Assembly (NCBI GenBank): GCA_027575765.1
Contig: JANBPT010000922.1
Location: 1-19,105 of the forward strand
Origin: Tieghemiomyces parasiticus
Lineage: Eukaryota > Kickxellomycota > Dimargaritomycetes > Dimargaritales > Dimargaritaceae
DNA: 19,105 bases
Direction: 5' to 3'
Below the pieces are notes generated by a model, which did no database searches, was not told the DNA's origin, and saw only the letters and a program-made list of their open reading frames with translations. Shown piece after piece: positions 1-6,833 of this stretch (its first letter is position 1; each line of letters begins with the position of its first letter). Made by a program: the position numbers and the translations under genes.

Positions 1-531
1 CCAGGTCTCACCGCCTGTGATGATGAAGTCGAACAGGTAGTTAAGGGTTACGTTAAATGTTTCCAGGAACTCGGTGGCACAATGTACCCACTTGTGGTAC
101 TGGTGATTGGTGAGGTTGTGGGGGATCCAGCAATTGAAGTAGCTGTACAACCCCAGGTCCCTGCGCAGGACATTGCGTATGGTACTAGGGGAAGTGTGGC
201 AGGCCCAGGCCAGCTGCTCAGTAGTAAGTCGAGGGTCTTCCCCTAGCCGCCTCAGGATTACATCCCCATAATATGCACCAATGTCATCTGATGTGCAGCC
301 AGAACAAGGGTTGGCTTCAAAAGAGCAGTGGCCTGTGCAAAAGCAAGCCAGCCACCTGTAGATGGTGGAGTGGCTAGGGGCAGCTGAGCCCAGCTTGGAT
401 GTCAAAGCGTTAAAAATATCATCTGCCTTGCGGCCCTGTAGATAGTAATTATAAATGAGGACCCGTACATCACCCCTGGTTAACTTGGGTGGAGTGGGGG
501 AGGGGGTTTGTAAAGTAGATATGACGGATGG
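1..531 (-). mobile_element. mariner-type transposase, N-terminal half, cut by window edge; catalytic Asp changed to Gly
   Basis: The minus strand is open for 177 codons from 531 to the left edge. It reads as the N-terminal half of a mariner (Tc1/mariner superfamily) transposase, a DDE/D nuclease that excises and inserts the element at TA sites. Visible features in order: a helix-turn-helix region with Thr-Ile-Tyr-Arg-Trp-Leu followed by a Ser-Gly linker; a second HTH ending in LRRDLGLYSYFNCWIPHNLT, matching the WVPHEL motif of mariners; and finally FIITGGETW at positions 1-27. That last motif corresponds to the mariner V/I-T-G-D-E-x-W block carrying the first catalytic Asp. The Asp codon reads GGT (Gly) at 10-12 instead of GAT or GAC. 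The open frame contains no in-frame ATG, and a TAA closes it upstream at 532-534, so the start lies in an unseen exon or is lost. The catalytic C-terminal half and one terminal repeat lie outside the window; I could not identify the other repeat to the right. Confidence 0.82.
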
Positions 532-534
532 TTA

Positions 535-1625
535 AAAAAACAAGCTGTAAAGTCAAAAATGGTTGAATCCTGGAGTGGATTGTACTAATCGATTTCTTAT
601 AGTTGACTCTCTTAGATTTTATTTGAAACTCTGCGATCCGAGACCTCCCGCTTAAAATGCTCACGATATTTTATAGAAGCTATACATACACAGTGCCATA
701 AGGAATGGTTCAGTTATATATTCATTCATAGCGTTTGATGCCTGATTTTGAACACCTAGGTTTACCCTGTAACGCCTATATCTTAGACCTCGGGACTTGC
801 GGTTTCTAAACATTTTGACTGCCAATTGTCTTGAGCTTTTTTGTTGTCCAATCGCTTTCCTCCTATTTTTTGCGTTAAGCACTTTAACCCCAAGATTCAT
901 TGAGACGATGAGCGGCATGCGTCGTTTTGGCAGATGGCTAGAACTTGGATAATTATTGTTTTCAATCATACGCTTGCGTTGGTGATGCTCACCTTGGGCA
1001 ATAGGCAGTCGAAGTCTGGCCTCGGAGCTTAGGTGTTGGCAGTTAGTATATCATTGCCTTCTCTCACATAACTATTGAGGAATCACATTAACCAGGGTGG
1101 ACGTGCATCGCGTTTATTAACCATACAGTGCCGTCACAAATTATGGTACAAAAGGAAAGATAAATCGAGGGAGCGAGAGAGTGAGTGAGTTGGACAGGGA
1201 CGGAACAGTAGGTATAATAGGGACTAGTCGCCAGGAGTGGAGAACAGGAAAAACGAACGTAATTGACGACCGCAACTAAGAATTGATAGCTAAATAATAA
1301 AGAACTAAGAAAAGGGGTGGCCAATCAAGAGCGAATCAAGTCCCAAGCAAGATGATCAATGAGAATGGAATGTAGTAAAAATCAAAGGGAAGTGCCGGCA
1401 CTGGCGCATGGTTCGATAAACAAGCAGGCATTACAACAACCGCTTATGTAAAATAAAATGAAAAAATAAAACAATCAAGGCTGAACATTAAAATAGGCTA
1501 AGGCAGCGCACTATTGACGAAGGGGGAGGTAAGCGCACGAGGGGATAAGGGTGGTGGGCGGCTAGATACCAGGGGTTTATATCTTTCTTTTTTATAAATG
1601 ATGGTATGAAGAGCTCCATCCCATT
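535..1625. other. intergenic DNA between mariner remnant and the INCENP 3' end
   Basis: This stretch is AT-richer than the genes around it and carries A/T runs around 1440-1480 and 1580-1600. The longest open frames are a 102-codon minus-strand frame at 661-969 (basic, no recognisable domain) and a 78-codon frame at 1088-1324. Neither looks coding. The right side of the mariner element, including its terminal repeat, should lie in the first few hundred bases, but without the other end it cannot be delimited. The INCENP 3' UTR must occupy the last part. No canonical AATAAA on the minus strand lies close to the stop; a TATAAA-type variant near 1590-1598 is the only nearby candidate. Confidence 0.6.
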
Positions 1626-4600
1626 TTACCGTCGGAAGCCCATTCGCTTCTCATACTCCACCTCTTCCGCCACGGTCAACCGATCAGTTCCCGACCAGTT
1701 CGCCGAGCTGGATCGTATCCGGTACCGGCGGTCGCGTTTCTGGAAAATCTCCTCCATCTCCATCGGCTTGATGGGTCCGAAGATAAGGTCGGGGTTCATA
1801 TCACGCTGGCGAGCCAGCGCGGCACGGAGGGCCGGGCTGGTGGCCCAGGCCGGGATACGTTTCTTAGGAGGTCGGCCGCCGGCCGCTCCGCTCGACGAGG
1901 AGGCCGGACTGGAGGTATAACTGTAATCGTCCTCGTCGTCACTGTACTCCTCGGGAATTTCGGGCAGCTCGTTATTGGCTCCCAAGAGCGTGGTGAATTC
2001 TGGGGATGACTGGTCGGGTGCCGACGTGGCCCGGGGCGGAGTGGATGCCGAACGATGGGCTGTTGGTAGCGGTGGTCCCGGCGGGTGAGCAGGGTTAGAG
2101 TGGGCGATCTCGACGGAGGAGACGGATTCGTTGTTAAGCGAGGCGTAGGACACGTGGGAGTTGGACGACACAAAGGAATCGTCCGGGCCCGACTCGTCTT
2201 CGCCGGCGCTACGTTGATCACTGGTACGGAGTGGAACCACCACGTCCTGGTACTCGGTTATCACGGCACTCTTGGTACGGTTGAACGAAGTCGGAGTGTA
2301 CTGCTTGGCTCGATCCGCCAGCGGTGTCGTGTCGATGTCCATGGCCGTTGGCGACGAGCGCGGGGCGGCTTGCGGGGTTGCGGGGGACTGGAAGCTGGAA
2401 ACGGCCGGGACCGAGGTCAGAGCGGCAGCTGAAACGTGGCGGGGGTGCTGGTTACCAAGGTGACCGCCATTAACGCCCAAAGTTGCCGCGGGAGGTGCGT
2501 AGGCATGACTAACTTTGGTGGGCACCGCGTCGCTGGACTTGGCCGATACAAACGGATACGGCGCGGTAGGCTTGGGTACCGTTTGCGGGCCAACATAGGA
2601 CTTGGCAACGGCGGCCTTAGGGTTGAGTGATTTGAACACGGAGCGGACGGTAGACTCAGGGACCTTACCGGCCGTAATCGGCAACCGGGAGGGCGGCGCA
2701 GCGGGTTTGGCAAGAGGTGCCCGGTGGGCAGTGGATGGCGTCGGTTCGGAGGCGGCCGACTTGATCTGATTGAGTTTGGCGCGGAACGATTGAGGTTCGT
2801 GGGTCGGGAACCGGTGTTTGGTGCCAGTCGGGTTGGACACGATACGGGCACCCGATGCAGAGGTAGTTGTGAATTTCCCTGGTCCGTTGGCCACGCTGAC
2901 GGCCCGGGTGGAAGACGATGAGGTCGTGCCGAGGGCACTTGCGTTGGTGCTCATAAAGAGACCCACTTCGGAGCGGCCCTGGGGTCGGGTCGCTGAGGCT
3001 GCGATGCCGGGCTGAGAGCGAGTAGCGGAACTGGTCGGGAGGCGAGAGGTTGTCAAGGGTAGATGCAGGGTTGGAGGCGGCTCGCGTTGTCCCGGAGCGG
3101 TGGGCGCAGGCGTCGCCTGGTTGGCCGCAGTAGTCATCTTCATCGCCGATAATAGTTTCTGCACGATATAGCTGCCCCCGGCGAATGGGGCACTGAGGGC
3201 GCTGGCCAGGGTACCGGGCGTCCTGGGGTTTAGGAGGTCCTGGCTGGGAGGCGTAGTGGGATCGGTCGCTGCCAGTTGACCCTCAATGCTTGGCGGGAGG
3301 AGACCCTCCGTGGGCGTCAGGAACTCGTCCGTCGAGGGTGACAGGACACGCCGCGGTGGGGTTTCCAAAGAGGCGGCATCCCCAAGCACCGGAGATTTGA
3401 CTGGCGGGGAGCGGGCGATGGGCGTAGGGGAGTAGAGGACTGGTGTTGTGGTCACCACTGTCTCGTCAATGAGAACGGCAGCGGTGGCCACGGTACCTGC
3501 CGGAACCGACGGCGCAGGGGGTGATGGCAGTTCTTCCTGGGATTGATCCTTCGCGTCGGAGGATGGGCTACGTAGGGCAGTACGATCCACCTCGGGTGAC
3601 GCAAGTACGGACGAATTTGCCATCGGGGACTTGGGTATGACCGCCTCCTGGGGCAATGGGTGAGTTGGTGAGGCCACGGTCGTAACGAGGCTAGCATTCC
3701 CGACGTGAATGCTGGCCAATCCGACAAAGATCCCGCTGTCCTGGCGGGGTGCCGATATCAAGGCAGGTGGTGAGACGGGCTTTGGTGTCTCGGCGCGCGA
3801 ACCTAGCGCGGTGAACGGCACGGGTGCGAAGGGCAGGCTCGTTCCCACGGGCACAACGGGACTAGCCGATTGAGAGGCGGGTCGCAACTGTTCGAGGGCC
3901 TTGCGCAATCGCTCGGTGCCGGTAAGGACGCGATTGACCGTCGGCGGCTCTACCGATTTGGCTGGGGCCAGGGGACTAGTCGGTCTGGCCACGCTCAGGG
4001 AGGAGAAGGCCGACGTCTGGACAACCGAGGAGGCCGTGAGGGTGAGTACCGGCCGATTGTTGGCGAGGACGGCAACGGGTGAGGGCAGAAGAGCCCCGCT
4101 CTCCATTGGACTTTGACGTTCTTCGGGGGTCGGTCCAGCCGGGTCCGCGGCGATCCGGGCTTGTATTGAGGCCCGCTTGAGGAGATCTCGCGAAAGTTTG
4201 CGGCTGGACCGTGATTTATGCGTGTTACTGGGAGATAGCTGGGCGGCAGCGACGGAGGCCAGTGCGGGGAATTTGATGGCCGGCGACGTCGGAGCCAAAC
4301 TGGTCCGGGGCTTCTTGGCGGCGGCCGGGGAGTGATGGTCAGCGGTGGCTGGTTCTGGGTTGGTTGCGGGCTGGGAGGTGAGGAGCTGCGCGACCATCTG
4401 GGTCAGCGGTGGAGAAGCGGTATGGTCGATGTCCATGGCCTCCGTTGGTAAAGGCCGGTAGTCATCGGTCATGGAGACCTCGTGGACGGTTTCCGAGGTG
4501 GCCATTCGTGAGAGCGACGGGCCCTCCAGCATAAATACTGTGTTACCCGGGAGGGGACTCAGTGGATGGGTGAGGAGAGTGGCCGGATAGGCGGTCGGAA

Positions 4601-5171
4601 TGGGCGACAGCTGGGAAACAGCGGGGACAGCGCTAGCGTGGGCGTTTGGACTGGCCGGTTCGCCCTCGGATTCATTGGTGGCAGTGGACCCCCTGGCGGC
4701 CTTCTTGACGGTATTGAGGCACTGCTGGAACAGATCGTCTAGTTTACCGTGATCCATTGTAGAATCCGGGACGGTGGTCAAGTGGGCCGTGGCACGGGCT
4801 GACACGGCGGCTGTTGTGGCCAGGGACGGGGTCCGGGTAAGTGCCTTGGCAAACATGGTGTCTGAGGTGTCTTCCTGGCACCCGTCGAGCAGGCGGGACT
4901 CGGAAAACACGTCCCGGATGTGCGGGCGCTCCGGTAGGAGTTTACCGGCCGTGCGGGCTGACGGCGTCTTGAGCATGCGGGAGACCACCGACTCCTGTTG
5001 CATGCTGAAGATGGTCTCGTAGTACTCGCTTAGCCAGGTCATGTTGTCCTCGTAGAAGGAAGTAAACTCTTGGAGCTTTTCGTCACATATCTGAGCATAC
5101 TTTCGCTTCTGGGCCACCGGCCACTGGGCCTCGCCAGGGAGATCCGGGGCCTTGGCGGGGGCGGAGAGCAT
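1626..5171 (-). CDS. INCENP: INCENP (inner centromere protein), chromosomal passenger complex scaffold, 1181 aa
   Basis: INCENP holds Survivin and Borealin at its N-terminus and binds and activates Aurora B with its C-terminal IN-box, acting at inner centromeres and later the spindle midzone. Both ends are visible. Residues about 24-70 (KYAQICDEKLQEFTSFYEDN, then WLSEYYETIF and MLKTPSAR) match the CEN-box helix and the KTPS segment that follows it in animal INCENP. Residues about 1103-1160 form the IN-box: KKRIPAWATSPALRAALARQ, IFGPIKPMEMEEIF, then RSSSANWSG, the Aurora-phosphorylated TSS motif with Ser in place of Thr. The tail ends EEVEYEKRMGFRR, in fungal style. Between them lie about 1000 residues of Pro/Ser/Thr/Ala-rich, probably disordered sequence with many Ser/Thr-Pro sites. 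I see no long charged single-alpha-helix region as in vertebrates. The frame is intronless. The start is the first ATG, in a CCACCATGC context. It is divergent from NEDD1. Confidence 0.92.
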   Translation of the reverse strand: MLSAPAKAPDLPGEAQWPVAQKRKYAQICDEKLQEFTSFYEDNMTWLSEYYETIFSMQQESVVSRMLKTPSARTAGKLLPERPHIRDVFSESRLLDGCQEDTSDTMFAKALTRTPSLATTAAVSARATAHLTTVPDSTMDHGKLDDLFQQCLNTVKKAARGSTATNESEGEPASPNAHASAVPAVSQLSPIPTAYPATLLTHPLSPLPGNTVFMLEGPSLSRMATSETVHEVSMTDDYRPLPTEAMDIDHTASPPLTQMVAQLLTSQPATNPEPATADHHSPAAAKKPRTSLAPTSPAIKFPALASVAAAQLSPSNTHKSRSSRKLSRDLLKRASIQARIAADPAGPTPEERQSPMESGALLPSPVAVLANNRPVLTLTASSVVQTSAFSSLSVARPTSPLAPAKSVEPPTVNRVLTGTERLRKALEQLRPASQSASPVVPVGTSLPFAPVPFTALGSRAETPKPVSPPALISAPRQDSGIFVGLASIHVGNASLVTTVASPTHPLPQEAVIPKSPMANSSVLASPEVDRTALRSPSSDAKDQSQEELPSPPAPSVPAGTVATAAVLIDETVVTTTPVLYSPTPIARSPPVKSPVLGDAASLETPPRRVLSPSTDEFLTPTEGLLPPSIEGQLAATDPTTPPSQDLLNPRTPGTLASALSAPFAGGSYIVQKLLSAMKMTTAANQATPAPTAPGQREPPPTLHLPLTTSRLPTSSATRSQPGIAASATRPQGRSEVGLFMSTNASALGTTSSSSTRAVSVANGPGKFTTTSASGARIVSNPTGTKHRFPTHEPQSFRAKLNQIKSAASEPTPSTAHRAPLAKPAAPPSRLPITAGKVPESTVRSVFKSLNPKAAVAKSYVGPQTVPKPTAPYPFVSAKSSDAVPTKVSHAYAPPAATLGVNGGHLGNQHPRHVSAAALTSVPAVSSFQSPATPQAAPRSSPTAMDIDTTPLADRAKQYTPTSFNRTKSAVITEYQDVVVPLRTSDQRSAGEDESGPDDSFVSSNSHVSYASLNNESVSSVEIAHSNPAHPPGPPLPTAHRSASTPPRATSAPDQSSPEFTTLLGANNELPEIPEEYSDDEDDYSYTSSPASSSSGAAGGRPPKKRIPAWATSPALRAALARQRDMNPDLIFGPIKPMEMEEIFQKRDRRYRIRSSSANWSGTDRLTVAEEVEYEKRMGFRR

Positions 5172-5317
5172 GGTGGTGGAGACGGGTCGAGGAGGGGAGC
5201 GACTGCTGGCTAGTTGAAGTAAGCTTGAGAAACTTGGGCAGTTCGAAATGGTACACCGGGGTGAGGGGAGGGCAAATATGTAGGAACAAGACAGTACAGA
5301 CGTGGATAGAGAGGGCG

Positions 5318-5327
5318 TATATAAAAG
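5318..5327 (+). promoter_or_regulatory. TATA-box-like element
   Basis: The sequence TATATAAAAG fits the TATA consensus in plus orientation, about 145 bp upstream of the INCENP ATG. The minus-strand reading (CTTTTATATA) is weaker but could still bind TBP. Taken at face value the better orientation would drive a plus-strand transcript starting near 5350 and running away from INCENP towards the small frame at 5609. Which strand it serves cannot be told from sequence alone. Confidence 0.35.
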
Positions 5328-5608
5328 CTAGCAGGCGGGAGAGTAAGTCCGATCGAGAAATAGCTCGGGAGCGGACGGCTGAAGGGATTGCAGAGGACAG
5401 GTGTGACTTGATGTGGCCACTGTTGTGATGGACGGCGGGGATTACGAAGGGGCGAGGGACGGAAGTGGTCCTTGGTAGTGTGGAAGGTGTGTGGGTTATT
5501 AGAGTGTCGAGATGAGTTGGAGTTTGGAAGTGAAGTGCTCGAGTGGTGTGCGGGTTGGAAAGCCAGGTGCTTGTACGTGGATTGCTGTGGCAGGGAACGG
5601 TAGAAGCG

Positions 5609-5887
5609 ATGTCGAACGGGGGAATGCAATTGGTAAACAGACTTCAGGAACTGCAATGTCGACGTACCACCTTGGGGAAAAGAAAGCGCAAAACCATCAG
5701 ACCGATCGACAAGGGTGACCTTTCGGAGAGGGCCAAGTGGGACGGGGACGGACCCAATGTGGTTCCGAACTTGGACTACGGCCACGACCACTTTCAAAGC
5801 AGGCGACCTACGCGGCCAGCCGGCAGTTGGCGGCGTCGGCTGGCAGATTTGACCAAGTGGATTGACCCACTGGTATCTATGGTGTGA
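5609..5887 (+). CDS. possible small basic protein, 92 aa, unrecognised
   Basis: This is a tentative gene. From ATG 5609 a frame of 92 codons runs to TGA at 5885-5887. The product is hydrophilic and basic, with a Lys/Arg cluster TLGKRKRKTIRP near residues 21-32, an acidic/Asn stretch around GDGPNVVPNLDYGHD, and a Trp-rich tail (SWRRRLADLTKWIDP). Codons are moderately GC-ending, as in the neighbouring genes, and a plus-oriented TATA box lies 280 bp upstream. Against it: the start context (GCGATGT) is poorer than the ACCATG of the other genes, the minus strand is also open here (5210-5797), and I recognise no domain. It could equally be a chance frame in the INCENP upstream region. Confidence 0.22.
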   Translation: MSNGGMQLVNRLQELQCRRTTLGKRKRKTIRPIDKGDLSERAKWDGDGPNVVPNLDYGHDHFQSRRPTRPAGSWRRRLADLTKWIDPLVSMV

Positions 5888-6082
5888 TTTTCCTCCAACA
5901 TATCAGCTACCTGGCAGGGAGGGGGGGGGCTAGGGCGACTGATGGCAGCCCAGCAAGAAAGACACCGCCCCGTGCGGCGGGCCTGGCCAGAAAATGTAAA
6001 CAAACTGGCCAACACTCCGCAATCAGTCAATCAGAGCCTTCCGATTGTCCCATCTCCCTAACCCCCTTATTTTCATCCACCT

Positions 6083-6090
6083 TTTCCCGC
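6083..6090 (+). promoter_or_regulatory. E2F/SBF-type site TTTCCCGC
   Basis: TTTCCCGC is an exact match to the E2F core TTTSSCGC, inside a pyrimidine-rich tract. It lies 744 bp upstream of the NEDD1 ATG and 912 bp upstream of the INCENP ATG. E2F-like or SBF-like G1/S regulators commonly drive cell-cycle genes, which would fit both neighbours. A single 8-bp match in a C/T-rich tract may be chance. Confidence 0.25.
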
Positions 6091-6833
6091 CTTCCTCTCC
6101 CCTAGTACATCTACTCCTCTCTCGCCCCCCCTTTCCACCCATGGGGTGAGGCGGTGCCCACGTGATCCTCCGCATTCCGTTTATCTCGCCAACGGCCTCC
6201 CTCACGCTCATTCGCCCCGCTAGAAGGTAAACAAGGGCTGCTTATATCGGTAGATGCCCAGAATTTGCGGGGCGCGTAAGCCAATGGGCAGGGGCTTGCC
6301 AGAGAAATTGTGTGGAGGTAGAGTTCGAGCTGTCAACGTTGACGGGCTGTTAGCCGACATGGCAACCTCACAGACTTGCTTTGTGTCGCTTCCATGCCGC
6401 GCAAGCGCTGGGGTGCGATACAGGAACCCAAGCCATGCCGCGGGTTCCAGCATCCCCTCCCCCCACCACAGGCCTACCATTGCATTGGCAGACCTCCTTC
6501 TCGCCCCCTCGCCAGATTCCGCGCCTTCGACTGCTCCTCTCCCCCGCCCCCCTGCCCTTTGCCTCGGTGTGAAATATCCTCTTCCTAGAAGGCCCTCAGG
6601 TACTGGAACTGACCCACGTAGCTAACCCACCACACGACGACCCGGTGTCGCCCTGGCACTTTTCATTCCCTAAACCAGACTGTTTCATCTGCGACCGCCT
6701 GACCACATTGCCCACGACTTGGCCATATCGCCCCACCCTTCGCCGCCCTGCATCTGTATTTTTATTGGACTTTAACCATTGTTCTTAATCTACGCCGCCC
6801 GCTCCATTTGCAACTCCTAGCCCCCCAACAACC

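Larger units (their letters stand above)
5172..6833. promoter_or_regulatory. shared upstream interval between divergent INCENP and NEDD1 genes
   Basis: These 1.66 kb separate the start codons of two divergently transcribed mitotic genes, so both promoters must lie here. The left third is purine-rich on the plus strand (pyrimidine-rich on the INCENP coding strand). From about 6040 the plus strand becomes strongly pyrimidine-rich up to the NEDD1 start. A TATA-like element lies at 5318-5327, an E2F-type site at 6083-6090 and an E-box CACGTG at 6159-6164; an inverted CCAAT box lies near 6764. A G-run of about ten bases occurs near 5920. Apart from the tentative small frame at 5609-5887, no open frame here is convincing. 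Confidence 0.6.

Noticed and set aside
661..969. 102-codon minus-strand frame rich in Arg/Lys
   Set aside because: AT-rich intergenic context, no recognisable domain and no supporting promoter or splice signals.
1626..5171. Plus-strand frames of 60-115 codons inside the INCENP gene
   Set aside because: They are antisense shadows of the long GC-rich INCENP frame, which is supported by conserved motifs at both ends.
5210..5797. 195-codon minus-strand frame upstream of INCENP
   Set aside because: It overlaps the INCENP leader in another frame, is dominated by Ser/Pro/His from a pyrimidine-rich strand, and shows no domain.
6254..6625. 123-codon plus-strand frame in the NEDD1 upstream region
   Set aside because: It lies in a C/T-rich tract that generates Pro/Ser-rich frames by composition; no domain and a poor start context.
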